Positions 1 through 8,320 of a DNA stretch of 43,680 nt are shown here, piece by piece. Position 1 is the stretch's first letter. Each line of letters begins with the position of its first letter. The stretch comes from an uncultured Granulosicoccaceae bacterium (lineage in GTDB: Bacteria; Pseudomonadota; Gammaproteobacteria; Granulosicoccales; Granulosicoccaceae), in contig CALLBO010000007.1 in the NCBI GenBank assembly GCA_937998875.1, forward strand, positions 1-43,680, in the 5' to 3' direction. The position numbers and the translations under genes were made by a program. The notes below the pieces were generated by a model. It did no database searches, had not been told where the DNA came from, and worked only from the letters and a program-made list of their open reading frames with translations.

Positions 1-1167
1 TGTTTGCATGGCTGGCTTGCACAGCCAACATTCTCACGCAGCCAGGCTGACATGCAATACTTTTATGTCAACCAGCGCATGATCCGGGATAAGACGATCT
101 CGCATGCGATTAAGCTTGCCTACAGTGATTTGATGTATCACGCCAGGCAGCCGGCATATGTTGTCTACCTCAAGATGAACCCGCGAGAAGTGGATGTTAA
201 TGTGCACCCGGGTAAGCTTGAGGTTCGTTTTAGAGATAGCCGCCGGTTGCACGGTTTTGTATCTGCGAGTGTTAAGGAAGCGCTGGGTGCCCTGTCAGCG
301 GGGAGTCCAGCAGGGAGTCCGGTGGGTAATACTGACAGCGACAATATGCGTGCGTTAGCAGGTGTAGATGTTGTTGAGCCGGTTTCAACGGCCGCGCAGG
401 CTCCGGTTGGTACTACACTGGAACTAACCACCAGCGCGTCACCGGTAAAGGGAGGCGGCTATACGCAGTTTCAACAACAAAGAAATATGGCCCTACCGGT
501 AAAAGAGCATGGTGAACTTTATCGTGATCTTGTTGGTAAAAAGGATACTGCTACTGACGGTGATATTCATGCTGAAGCAGACGTACCACCACTAGGGTTT
601 GCGGTGGCACACTTGCACGGTGCGTTTATTCTTTCGCAAAGCAACAATGGACTGGTACTGGTTGATGCGCACGCTGCTCATGAACGGATTACCTATGAGC
701 GATTGAAGGCTCAGTATGAAGAGGGTGCGATAAGATCACAGCCGTTATTAATTCCTTTAACGGTGCATGTCAGCGAGCAGGAAGCGGTACTGGCAGAAAC
801 TCATTCAGAGGTTTTAAACGCTGTTGGCATGCAGGTGGATAATCGTGGCCCGTCGCAGTTGCTGATTCGTACTATACCCGTCGAGCTGCAATCTGCGGAT
901 GCCGAGCAGTTATTGCGTGATGTGCTCTCAGACCTTGCGGAGCACGGTGCCAGTGACAGGTTGCGTGAAGAGATAAATAAGTTGCTTTCCTCAATGGCAT
1001 GTCATGGTTCTGTCAGAGCTAATCGAAAGTTAACCGCTACTGAAATGAATGCACTGCTTCGATCAATGGAGCGTACACCGAACAGTGGCCAGTGTAATCA
1101 CGGTCGACCTACCTGGGTCGAGCTGAGCATGAAACAGCTTGATGATTTTTTCATGCGCGGTCGTTAA
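1..1167 (+). CDS. mutL: DNA mismatch repair protein MutL, 3' part (5' truncated by window edge)
   Basis: MutL couples MutS mismatch recognition to strand incision and excision. The frame is open from base 1, so only the end of the GHKL ATPase/transducer domain (NVHPGKLEVRF, about residues 60-75 of this fragment), a variable linker rich in Gly, Ser and Thr, and the C-terminal dimerisation domain are present. The C-terminal domain carries DAHAAHERITYE (bases 664-699), a form of the metal-binding endonuclease motif DQHA-x2-E-x4-E, plus ACHGSVRANR and QCNHGRPTW (bases 1090-1116), which match the other active-site motifs of endonuclease-type MutL. By family knowledge this is the nicking type, unlike E. 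coli MutL, which relies on MutH. The second motif residue is Ala rather than Gln. The gene lies 7 nt upstream of miaA, the usual gammaproteobacterial order. Confidence 0.97.
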   Translation, partial: CLHGWLAQPTFSRSQADMQYFYVNQRMIRDKTISHAIKLAYSDLMYHARQPAYVVYLKMNPREVDVNVHPGKLEVRFRDSRRLHGFVSASVKEALGALSAGSPAGSPVGNTDSDNMRALAGVDVVEPVSTAAQAPVGTTLELTTSASPVKGGGYTQFQQQRNMALPVKEHGELYRDLVGKKDTATDGDIHAEADVPPLGFAVAHLHGAFILSQSNNGLVLVDAHAAHERITYERLKAQYEEGAIRSQPLLIPLTVHVSEQEAVLAETHSEVLNAVGMQVDNRGPSQLLIRTIPVELQSADAEQLLRDVLSDLAEHGASDRLREEINKLLSSMACHGSVRANRKLTATEMNALLRSMERTPNSGQCNHGRPTWVELSMKQLDDFFMRGR

Positions 1168-1174
1168 TTAAACC

Positions 1175-2155
1175 GTGTTTGACTCAAACCTTCTGCCTGT
1201 GTTGTGTCTGCTGGGGCCGACCGCGGCAGGTAAAACTGACTTTGCCATTGAGCTGTCTGAAAAGTACCCGTTTGAAATTATCAGTGTTGACAGTGCGCAG
1301 GTGTATCGTCAGATGGATATTGGCACTGCCAAGCCTGATGCGGCAACGCTTACGCGGGCACCGCACGCGCTGATAGATATTGTTGATCCGTGGGAGCACT
1401 ATTCAGTAGCAAATTTCTTGCGGGATGCAGATGCTGAGATATCGCGCATACACAGTAACGGCAACATTCCCCTGCTGGCTGGTGGTACGATGCTTTACTA
1501 TCGTGGTCTGTGGGATGGATTATCAGACTTGCCTGCATCTGATCCTGTGGTACGCCAGAAACTCAATGAGTTCGCCCTTGCCAACGGGCAGGCAGCGTTG
1601 TATGAAAGGTTACAGCAGGTTGATCCGGAAAGTGCGTTACGAATACACAGCAATGATCCGCAACGCATCAGCCGTGCGCTGGAGGTTTATGATATTACCG
1701 GTGAACCTCTCAGCAGGTTGCAGAGAAACAAAACTCGTGATCATCAGTATAACTTTTACAACATCGGGTTGTTTCCGCACGATAGAAAAAAACTACACGA
1801 TCGTATAGCCAGAAGATTTGAGCTCATGCTTAACCAAGGCTTCGAACAGGAAGTGCACGTGCTGATGCAGAACGATGCGATGCACGAAGGTCTGCCGTCT
1901 ATGCGCTGTGTCGGATATCGTCAGATGTGGGAGTATTTGTCTGGCAGCTTTGATCGAGATCAAATGATAAGTAAAGGCGTCGCTGCGACCAGGCAGCTTG
2001 CCAAGCGGCAGATCACCTGGCTGCGCGGCATGAAGAACTGTCGAATGATTGATCCGTTTGATTCGTCTACCTGGCTCGATGACGATACGCTGGCAAAATG
2101 GCTCGCTTCAGCGCAGACTTGCCTGCAGTCGCACACAGATTCTAAAAGACAATGA
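1175..2155 (+). CDS. miaA: tRNA dimethylallyltransferase MiaA
   Basis: MiaA transfers a dimethylallyl group from DMAPP to N6 of A37 in tRNAs that read codons starting with U, the first step towards ms2i6A. The 326-residue product has the P-loop GPTAAGKT (about residues 14-21) and the DSAQVYRQMDIGTAKP block that contacts tRNA and the catalytic Asp. The later segments LAGGTMLYYRG and MRCVGYRQMWEYL are also family hallmarks. Length is normal for the family. The start is GTG at 1175, just after the mutL stop, with no strong Shine-Dalgarno sequence, which fits translational coupling to mutL. The stop overlaps the next start as ATGA, so miaA and cysM are probably co-translated. Confidence 0.97.
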   Translation: MFDSNLLPVLCLLGPTAAGKTDFAIELSEKYPFEIISVDSAQVYRQMDIGTAKPDAATLTRAPHALIDIVDPWEHYSVANFLRDADAEISRIHSNGNIPLLAGGTMLYYRGLWDGLSDLPASDPVVRQKLNEFALANGQAALYERLQQVDPESALRIHSNDPQRISRALEVYDITGEPLSRLQRNKTRDHQYNFYNIGLFPHDRKKLHDRIARRFELMLNQGFEQEVHVLMQNDAMHEGLPSMRCVGYRQMWEYLSGSFDRDQMISKGVAATRQLAKRQITWLRGMKNCRMIDPFDSSTWLDDDTLAKWLASAQTCLQSHTDSKRQ

Positions 2156-3060
2156 ACTCAACTACACCGCAACTAAAACCGCTTGCCAGCCAGATTGGTA
2201 ATTCCCGCTTGTGTGAGTTACAGCGCCTGGGCACTAATGACCGGGGCAATCGACTCGCGGTGAAGCTTGAAGGTGACAACCCTGCAGGTTCTGTAAAAGA
2301 CCGACCCGCCGTTAATATGATCACTGCGGCTGAGCAGCGCGGCGATATCAAGCCCGGTGATACACTGATTGAAGCGACCAGTGGCAATACCGGCATTGCA
2401 CTGGCCATGGCGGCGGCAATGCGTGGTTACAAAATGCGTTTGATCATGCCCGCCAACATGAGCGCTGAACGCAAGCTCACTATGTCTGTTTATGGTGCCG
2501 AGCTGATCTCGGTGACACAGGAGCAGGGTATGGAGTATGCCCGCGATCTCGCACAGGAAATGCAACGGAATGGCGAAGGAATTGTTTTGGATCAGTTTGC
2601 CAACCCGGATAATCCAGCCGCGCACTACAAGGCAACCGGACCGGAGTTATGGGAAGCGACGCAGCATCAGATAACGCACTTTGTGTCGTCGATGGGCACA
2701 ACCGGTACCATCATGGGTGTATCGCGATATCTTAAAGAGCAGAATCCGGATATAAAAATTATCGGTGCACAGCCTTCGGAGAATTCAGAGATACCCGGGA
2801 TTCGTCGCTGGCCCCAGGCATATCTTCCAAAAATTTATCAGCCGGAACGTGTAGATCAAATACTCGAAGTCACTCAACAGGATGCTGAGCATTACGCACG
2901 ACAGCTCGCATCAGTTGAAGGAATATTCTGCGGTGTTTCATCAGGTGGTGCGCTTGCTGCGGCGTTGCAGGTGTCTGAGCAGGTAGAAAACAGTGTGATT
3001 GTTTCTATTGTTTGTGATCGCGGGGATCGCTATCTGTCTACGGGTGTGTTTGACAGTTAG
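2152..3060 (+). CDS. cysM: cysteine synthase B (CysM type)
   Basis: This is a PLP-dependent O-acetylserine sulfhydrylase that makes cysteine (or S-sulfocysteine from thiosulfate). Visible signatures are NPAGSVKDRPA, with the PLP-binding Lys near residue 43, EATSGNTGIALA, which binds substrate and cofactor, and the GTTGTI phosphate loop. At 302 residues it matches CysM rather than the slightly longer CysK; Arg after the PLP lysine segment (KDRPA) is also CysM-like. Translation starts at ATG 2152 inside the miaA stop. It is the last gene of the mutL-miaA-cysM run and converges on the FHA gene 61 bp downstream. I see no clear intrinsic terminator in that gap. Confidence 0.93.
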   Translation: MNSTTPQLKPLASQIGNSRLCELQRLGTNDRGNRLAVKLEGDNPAGSVKDRPAVNMITAAEQRGDIKPGDTLIEATSGNTGIALAMAAAMRGYKMRLIMPANMSAERKLTMSVYGAELISVTQEQGMEYARDLAQEMQRNGEGIVLDQFANPDNPAAHYKATGPELWEATQHQITHFVSSMGTTGTIMGVSRYLKEQNPDIKIIGAQPSENSEIPGIRRWPQAYLPKIYQPERVDQILEVTQQDAEHYARQLASVEGIFCGVSSGGALAAALQVSEQVENSVIVSIVCDRGDRYLSTGVFDS

Positions 3061-3120
3061 CCTTGTAAAACTAACCTGGGATTATTTGCTTGGCAGCAAT
3101 ACCGTGCGAGGCATTTACGC

Positions 3121-3810
3121 TTAGCGTGGCAACACATACGGGTGGACGAACTCGAGCTGCTCACCACCGATCTCAAGCATATCACCGCCAACCAGCTTGA
3201 CTTCCACCTGAGGCATCAGCCCCTTGCCGTTGTGTTTCATCGGTTCGCCACGGTCGTCAACGGGTAGAAAGTAGTAGCCGGTGGATTTTTTCGCTATTGC
3301 GCCCATGTCTCCATTGGTTTTACCGAGTGTGGTAACCGGTTTTTCAAGCATGACAACGCTGCCTGCTTTCTGACCTGAGGCGACTTTGATGACTGCAAGG
3401 TTATCCGGAGTGCTTGCCAGCGCCGGCTTTATGATGGCGGCTTCAGAGTCGTATGGTCTGATGTTTTTGTTTCCGCCAATAAAAGTATTGGCATCGTTTG
3501 CATTGGCACCGATTGCGCGGTTGGCTGTTTCGGAGTACGAGATTCGGTAGCGTCCAATGATGATGTCATCCAGGTGCACCAATACGTGCCTTTTGATTTT
3601 TTCACCATTGATAATGGTGCCATTGGTGCTGTCGAGATCTTCGATAATCAGGCAGCCTTGCTCGTCATCGATGCGTGCATGAAAACCACTGACGGACAGA
3701 TGTGGAAGACACAAAGCGTTTGTTCTGCGGCGGCCGATTGTGACTGCGTCACCGGTGATTGTGACGGAGCTGGTTTCGCCTGATTGATCGTGTATGAGCA
3801 GTTGAGGCAT
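3121..3810 (-). CDS. FHA-domain protein
   Basis: The N-terminal half is a forkhead-associated domain, which binds phosphothreonine peptides: IGRR near residues 25-28, SVSGFHARI near 38-46 and DLDSTNGTIINGEKI near 57-71 provide the conserved Gly-Arg, Ser..His and Thr-Asn-Gly binding residues. The second half (about 130-229) resembles another FHA-like beta sandwich (TLGKTNGDMGAIAKKSTGYYFLPVDDRG) but is degenerate, with no clear Ser-x-x-His. There is no signal peptide or membrane segment. No kinase, phosphatase or secretion-system gene lies nearby, so the partner cannot be inferred. It is encoded alone, convergent with cysM. Confidence is high for the domain and low for any role. Confidence 0.85.
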   Translation of the reverse strand: MPQLLIHDQSGETSSVTITGDAVTIGRRRTNALCLPHLSVSGFHARIDDEQGCLIIEDLDSTNGTIINGEKIKRHVLVHLDDIIIGRYRISYSETANRAIGANANDANTFIGGNKNIRPYDSEAAIIKPALASTPDNLAVIKVASGQKAGSVVMLEKPVTTLGKTNGDMGAIAKKSTGYYFLPVDDRGEPMKHNGKGLMPQVEVKLVGGDMLEIGGEQLEFVHPYVLPR

Positions 3811-4169
3811 GTGGTTCTAATGAAGTCGCTGTTATCCAGCCGAGGGTAGCAATAATGCCGTGGTGATAGAAGGGTTTGCAGATTTCGATCCGGAAGCTTT
3901 AGCGAGTGCGGCTTGGCATAATTCCTCGACGTTTATCCCGGAATCGTGCGCGGCGCAGCAAGCAGAGCTGCCAGGCATAGTTTAGGCCTTTTGTCGCACC
4001 TGCTTTTTCGGATTCGCAACGGTCAGTGAACGGTATTTTTACCATTGCTGCACGGGAAACTTACTCTGCTTTTATGTTCGAAAGAGTTAACACTGAAACC
4101 CGGCTATGGAAATAGTCGATCAACGTAAACAACGCATTTTTCTAAACAATTCACAAAAGGGATAATTCA
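3811..4169. other. 359-bp intergenic region upstream of the Arg-rich peptide gene
   Basis: It separates the FHA gene (leftward) from the small secreted-peptide gene (rightward), so it should hold both promoters. I see no convincing sigma-70 pair, no ORF with coding features and no repeat. An A-rich stretch with AAAAGGGA (about 4154-4161) supplies the ribosome binding site for the gene at 4170. Confidence 0.5.
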
Positions 4170-4493
4170 ATGAAAATGTTTAAAGTCGTTTTACCGTGCA
4201 TCTTATTTGGAGCCACACTCGTTGCACATGCCGGTCAACCCGGCAATCTTTCAGCACTTCAAGGTGAAGATAACTCAGCACTTCCAGGTGAGGAACTTGT
4301 TGGCTTTTCCGACTGTGGTCTGGTTAACGCTGAGATAACACCTACGGGCAAACGTGCTGAACGCAGAAAGGAACGTCGAGCTCGTAAAGCCGAACGCAGA
4401 GCTCGTAAAGCTGAACGTAGAGCCAGGAACAACAACAGATGTCCTGCGAATAACGGTGGTAATGGTAGTGGAGGAAATAACAATCCAGTCTGA
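4170..4493 (+). CDS. small secreted Arg-rich repeat protein (hypothetical)
   Basis: The 107-residue product starts with a clear Sec signal peptide (MKMFKVVLPCILFGATLVAHA, cleavage likely after AHA, residue 21). A short acidic/neutral segment follows with one Cys, then a strongly basic block at about residues 61-87. A 21-bp tandem repeat (4378-4398, 4399-4419 and a partial third unit) encodes RARKAER units in this block. The tail is Asn/Gly-rich (NNGGNGSGGNNN) with a second Cys. AAAAGGGA lies 8 nt before the ATG. I recognise no family. A secreted polycation could bind nucleic acid, LPS or exopolysaccharide, but that is inference. The signal peptide, ribosome binding site and repeat argue that it is real; the long antisense frame across it is a by-product of composition. 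Confidence 0.7.
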   Translation: MKMFKVVLPCILFGATLVAHAGQPGNLSALQGEDNSALPGEELVGFSDCGLVNAEITPTGKRAERRKERRARKAERRARKAERRARNNNRCPANNGGNGSGGNNNPV

Positions 4494-4554
4494 ATAGTTT
4501 CCAGGCCGTTACGTGCTGGTGGCGGTTGTTGCGTCACTAGCACGCGTTCTAAGA

Positions 4555-4575
4555 CAATTGTAAGCGCTACAATTG
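4555..4575. other. perfect 8-bp stem-loop after the Arg-rich peptide gene
   Basis: CAATTGTA (4555-4562) pairs with TACAATTG (4568-4575) around the loop AGCGC. Another hairpin, CGTGCT / AGCACG, lies just before it (from about 4512). Neither has a T-run, so they may be weak or factor-dependent terminators between convergent genes, or an operator-like palindrome. Confidence 0.35.
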
Positions 4576-4616
4576 GTACAACGATTCAATATGACGTAAG
4601 ACTAACTATTTACGGG

Positions 4617-6083
4617 CTAATACTCGCGAACCGATGACGGGTAGGTTGGTATGCGTAGTACCTGGCCTGCCTGTATATGATCAGTGTTGCGAACCGAGCT
4701 GTTCCATCTTGTGATGTCTGTGATTGCGAGATCGAATTTTGTCGCTATTGCAGAAAGACTGTCTGAAGGATTAACCCGGTAGTTCATCAGTCCGGCGCTG
4801 TCAGGGTCAGTCACTGCATAGGCGATTTTAAGGGTGTCACCTTTTTTAATGGGGTCATTGTGTGCAAGGTTGTTCCAGGAGCGCAATGTGTCGACAGCTA
4901 CCCCCGACTTTTTAGCCAGGCTCCAGAGAGTGTCACCGTGTCTTACGGTGTGAGTTTCGAAGTGTGCGTTGGTGGTGGCGTGTATTTGGTCTAACAGCCC
5001 ACTATTGCTCAATATTTCTTTGTCGACGAGTAAGGGGTTGCTTATATTTCTGCGCACCATTTCAAGTTGTGTCTGCCTTTCCAGCAATGGCAGATGCTTG
5101 AGTTGTTTAATTCTGTTTTTAAAGCGTGTTGCGACGTTCACCGGAAGGGTGATGCGGTGCGGGCCGTATATCGGTGTGAGTCCGCTCGGTAATGCTGGAT
5201 TTAGCGCAAACAGTTCGTCAACTGGTGCTGATGTCAGTTCGGCTACCTGCTGCAGAGAAATGCGTCTGCCAATGGTTACCGAGTCTATTTTCTTCTGATC
5301 TGCAATTGGCGGTAGCTTTAGCCGGTATTTTTCCGGATCACTGATCATCTTGGTTGTGGCGATCAATCTTGGAATGTACTCGGAGGTTTCAGTCGACAGT
5401 TGCAGGTTCCAGTAGGTCGGCTCAACGCCGCGTTTCACCGCCTGGCGAATTGCCTTGCGAACGTTTCCCGGGCCCGTGTTGTAAGCCGCCAGTGCCAGTA
5501 GCCAGTCACCCTTGAATGAGCGTTTCAAGTCGCTCAGGTAGTGGATTGCAGCATTAGTTGATGCAATAACATCCTGCCTCTGGTCCAAATGCGGCTCGAC
5601 GGTCAAGCCGTAGTGAGTCGCAGTGGCAGGAATGAACTGCCATAGCCCCAGTGCTCCCTGGCCCGAGCGGGCTAGTGGATCAAAAGCGCTTTCAACAAAG
5701 GGCAGAAGTGCAATGTCGAGTGGAATCCCGGCACTTTTGACCTTATCGGCTATGTGGAAGAGATAGGGGTCTGCATTGGCCAGCTTCCGGTGCATTGAAG
5801 CAAGGCCTGCCTGCAAAAACTCCACCTGCCGGTCGATTCTTGCGTTGTTAATGTCGGAGAATTCAAAGCTCTCGCCAAGTCTGTCCCACAGGTTGTCGGT
5901 GAGCAACGAAAGCGGCACAAAATCCGGGTTATGTAACTCTCCAGCGTCGAAGTTGCTGGTCGCTAACGTCGGTTTGGCGGGCGCAATGCCAGACATGCCG
6001 CGTTGTGTCGTATCCGCAGTTGCGCTAACGGTGATGCTGAGCAGGAGCGTGAAAACGATCGCTGGGTAGGGTAATCTGGGCAA
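4617..6083 (-). CDS. mltD: membrane-bound lytic murein transglycosylase, MltD type, with two LysM domains
   Basis: It cleaves peptidoglycan glycan strands, leaving 1,6-anhydroMurNAc ends. The transglycosylase domain contains the catalytic Glu in LPFVESAFDPLARSGQGALG, then GLWQFIPATA and LAAYNTGPGNV. Two LysM glycan-binding repeats close the protein: THTVRHGDTLWSLAKKSG...KKGDTLKI and NYRVNPSDSLSAIATKFD...IQAGQVLRI. The frame is open back to a TTG at 6158, but that leaves 16 bp to the divergent methyltransferase. A TTG at 6083 gives a good signal peptide (LPRLPYPAIVFTLLLSITVSATA), so I prefer it; no strong Shine-Dalgarno sequence supports either choice. A Cys lipobox like that of E. coli MltD is not evident. 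The neighbouring yafS-like and dnaQ genes match the E. coli mltD locus. Confidence 0.9.
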   Translation of the reverse strand: MPRLPYPAIVFTLLLSITVSATADTTQRGMSGIAPAKPTLATSNFDAGELHNPDFVPLSLLTDNLWDRLGESFEFSDINNARIDRQVEFLQAGLASMHRKLANADPYLFHIADKVKSAGIPLDIALLPFVESAFDPLARSGQGALGLWQFIPATATHYGLTVEPHLDQRQDVIASTNAAIHYLSDLKRSFKGDWLLALAAYNTGPGNVRKAIRQAVKRGVEPTYWNLQLSTETSEYIPRLIATTKMISDPEKYRLKLPPIADQKKIDSVTIGRRISLQQVAELTSAPVDELFALNPALPSGLTPIYGPHRITLPVNVATRFKNRIKQLKHLPLLERQTQLEMVRRNISNPLLVDKEILSNSGLLDQIHATTNAHFETHTVRHGDTLWSLAKKSGVAVDTLRSWNNLAHNDPIKKGDTLKIAYAVTDPDSAGLMNYRVNPSDSLSAIATKFDLAITDITRWNSSVRNTDHIQAGQVLRIPTYPSSVREY

Positions 6084-6174
6084 GTGAAAGGTTACTATGG
6101 TTGTCTGCAGGAACCGGGGTGTATTCCAGGTGGCGATGCTAACCCCGCCCCTTAACAATAAGTATATTGGGTTT

Positions 6175-6963
6175 ATGAAAAAATTCAGCAGAAATTCGCC
6201 CGATTGGTGTGATGTGCAACCCGAATTGAGAAGCTGGTATCAGTCCTCTCTGGGCACTGCGGTGCTCGACACCGTGGCGGATAAATTCGATGAAATTCTG
6301 CCGGGCATATTTGGCTATCAAGGGGTGCAGGTTGGCCAGATTGCGCCAGGACGTGAATTGTTATCGAGCGCAGGGTTGCACCGGCGTCTGGTGATCGACA
6401 GCTTTGCGAATGAGTCCGGTTCGCATATCTCTGCAGATGTAGAGCATCTGCCGATCAGCTCCGACTGCGTCAACCTGGTTTTCTACCCCCATGCGCTGGA
6501 GTTTTGCGAGAGTCCGCACGGCGCATTGCGGGAAGCAGACAGAATACTTACTGATGACGGACACCTTATTGTGATGGGGTTTAACCCCTACAGTACGTTT
6601 GGTATCCGTCGCCTGTTAGGTCGTGCAGCGCCGTGGAACGGCAGGAGTTACAGTCGTGCCCGCGTGCAAGACTGGTTGTCTGTTCTCGGATTCAGGATCA
6701 TTAGCACTGAAACGGTATTTCTGCGTCCCCCGTTTAACCGGCCTGGGTTATTGGGCAAGTTGAGAAGGGTAGAGAAAGCGCAGCGTTTCCTCGGTTTTGC
6801 CGGAGGTGTCTACCTGATTCATGCCCGCAAGCAGACTATCCCGATGACTATCGCCCGACAACAGTGGTTGAAGCCCCGCGGACGACTGGTAACCGGTGCT
6901 TTTGCGCAGCGTTCCGGACGAACTGCAGCCAATCGAGACAGTGACATAAAAGACTCATCGTGA
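6175..6963 (+). CDS. SAM-dependent methyltransferase, YafS type
   Basis: The 262-residue product is a class I (type 11) methyltransferase-like protein. The central core is visible as LVIDSFANESGSHISADVEHLPISSDCVNLVFYPHALEF and READRILTDDGHLIVMGFNP, the usual motif II/III pattern. The motif I Gly loop is poor, as in other members of the YafS group. The substrate is unknown. ATG 6175 (MKKFSRNSPDW) is chosen over an upstream ATG at 6097 because the upstream part would overlap mltD and looks non-coding. The position between mltD and dnaQ matches E. coli yafS, but the rnhA gene normally between yafS and dnaQ is absent. Confidence 0.85.
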   Translation: MKKFSRNSPDWCDVQPELRSWYQSSLGTAVLDTVADKFDEILPGIFGYQGVQVGQIAPGRELLSSAGLHRRLVIDSFANESGSHISADVEHLPISSDCVNLVFYPHALEFCESPHGALREADRILTDDGHLIVMGFNPYSTFGIRRLLGRAAPWNGRSYSRARVQDWLSVLGFRIISTETVFLRPPFNRPGLLGKLRRVEKAQRFLGFAGGVYLIHARKQTIPMTIARQQWLKPRGRLVTGAFAQRSGRTAANRDSDIKDSS

Positions 6964-7004
6964 GAGCATAAGTCATTGGTCATCCTCGCGATGGGCGATC
7001 GCCG

Positions 7005-7040
7005 TCCGCTGCTTTTTATAGCATCCGCTGCTTTTTATAG
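7005..7040 (+). repeat. 17-bp direct repeat upstream of dnaQ
   Basis: TCCGCTGCTTTTTATAG occurs at 7005-7021 and again at 7024-7040 with period 19. It lies directly before the dnaQ start (7052), so it shapes the leader or promoter; each copy contains a -10-like TTTATAG. Confidence 0.8.
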
Positions 7041-7051
7041 ATAGAAATCCC

Positions 7052-7783
7052 ATGCGTCAAATTGTCCTGGACACAGAAACCACTGGGCTTGAAGTCACTC
7101 AAAATCATCGCATTATCGAAATCGGTGCAGTTGAGATTGAAAACCGGCGCTTAACCGGCCGTCAGTATCACCAATACATTCAGCCTGACCGTGCTATAGA
7201 AGCCGGTGCGATGGAGGTACATGGCATAACGGAAGAGTATCTGGCTGACAAACCTCGCTTTGCAGAAATCGCTGACGAGTTCTTAAACTTTGTAGAAGGT
7301 GCTGAGGTAATCATTCATAACGCAGCATTTGACGTGGCTTTCCTCGACTACGAATTTCGATTGTGCAAAGCCAATACCCGCATGGATATCATCTCTGCCG
7401 GTGTTGTAGATTCACTGGCACTGGCACGTAAAGAATACCCGGGCCAGCGCAATAACCTTGATGCCTTGTGCAAACGCCTGGGCATCGATAACTCACGTCG
7501 CAAACTACACGGCGCATTGCTTGATGCGGAGATTCTTGCCGAGGTGTACCTCGGCATGACGGGCGGCCAGGGTTCACTTGGCTTTGACAGCGCCGGTGGT
7601 GCTGACGCTGCAAATCGCTATGACGGCCCTTTGTTTGATGCATCAAACCATCCGCCCTTACGCGTTGTACAAGCTGATGCCGAAGCGCTAAAGGCACACA
7701 GTGCGTACTTGAAAAAACTGGAGGAATCCTGTGAAGAAGGCTGTGCGTGGACGAACACGCCGGTGGCAGCAGTTGCTGAGTAG
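7052..7783 (+). CDS. dnaQ: DNA polymerase III epsilon subunit (3'-5' proofreading exonuclease)
   Basis: Epsilon proofreads for the replicative polymerase core. The DEDDh motifs are complete: DTETTGLE (residues 7-14, Exo I), HNAAFDVAFLDYE (Exo II) and HGALLDAEILAEVYL (Exo III with the catalytic His and Asp). QGSLGF at residues 173-178 matches the beta-clamp-binding peptide that follows the nuclease domain in E. coli epsilon (QTSMAF). The C-terminal tail would contact the alpha subunit. At 243 residues it is full length. It converges on smpB with a 14-bp gap. Confidence 0.97.
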   Translation: MRQIVLDTETTGLEVTQNHRIIEIGAVEIENRRLTGRQYHQYIQPDRAIEAGAMEVHGITEEYLADKPRFAEIADEFLNFVEGAEVIIHNAAFDVAFLDYEFRLCKANTRMDIISAGVVDSLALARKEYPGQRNNLDALCKRLGIDNSRRKLHGALLDAEILAEVYLGMTGGQGSLGFDSAGGADAANRYDGPLFDASNHPPLRVVQADAEALKAHSAYLKKLEESCEEGCAWTNTPVAAVAE

Positions 7784-7797
7784 GATGATTCCGTCAG

Positions 7798-8283
7798 TTA
7801 GCGTTGTTTCATAATGCGCTGCTTTTCGCGATCCCAATCGCGGGCTTTTTCGGTGGCGCGTTTATCGTGTGTCTTTTTACCTTTACCTAAGCCGATTTCT
7901 AGTTTTACCTTGCCGCGCTTCCAGTAAAGTTTTAACGGCACAATGGTGTAGCCTTTGCGATCAACCTGGCCGATGAGCTTGGTAATTTCTTCACGGTGTA
8001 ATAACAGTTTCCGATCGCGGGTTGGTCTTGCAACTACGTGTGTGGAGGCAGATAACAACGGTGTGATGTGACAACCCAGCAGCCATGCCTCGGCATTCTT
8101 GATGAACACGTAGCAATCATTCAGTTGCACTCGACCGTCGCGCAGGCTTTTAACTTCCCAGCCCATTAATTCCAGCCCCGCCTCAATGGTGTCTTCAATC
8201 AGGTAGTCGTGTCGGGCGCGCTTGTTTACCGCAATACGGGAAGATTCTGATTTGTCGCCTTTCTTTTTTTTCGGTTTAGCCAT
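7798..8283 (-). CDS. smpB: SsrA-binding protein SmpB
   Basis: SmpB binds tmRNA and delivers it to stalled ribosomes for trans-translation. The 161-residue product has the family core: [34 protein letters not shown] N-terminus (here starting [10 protein letters not shown]), [23 protein letters not shown], and a basic C-terminal tail ([16 protein letters not shown]) that acts as a codon-anticodon mimic in the decoding centre. The start is ATG 8283 and the gene is divergent from ratA. Its RNA partner ssrA is at 43308-43678 in this window rather than adjacent as in E. coli. Confidence 0.97.
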   Translation of the reverse strand: MAKPKKKKGDKSESSRIAVNKRARHDYLIEDTIEAGLELMGWEVKSLRDGRVQLNDCYVFIKNAEAWLLGCHITPLLSASTHVVARPTRDRKLLLHREEITKLIGQVDRKGYTIVPLKLYWKRGKVKLEIGLGKGKKTHDKRATEKARDWDREKQRIMKQR

Positions 8284-8320
8284 AACCTCAAGTATAACCT
8301 TTATTGACTGACGAATATTG

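Noticed and set aside
4259..4543. 94-codon minus-strand frame across the Arg-rich peptide gene
   Set aside because: Low-complexity Leu/Arg/Pro composition produced by the reverse complement of the repeat; the plus frame has a signal peptide and ribosome binding site.
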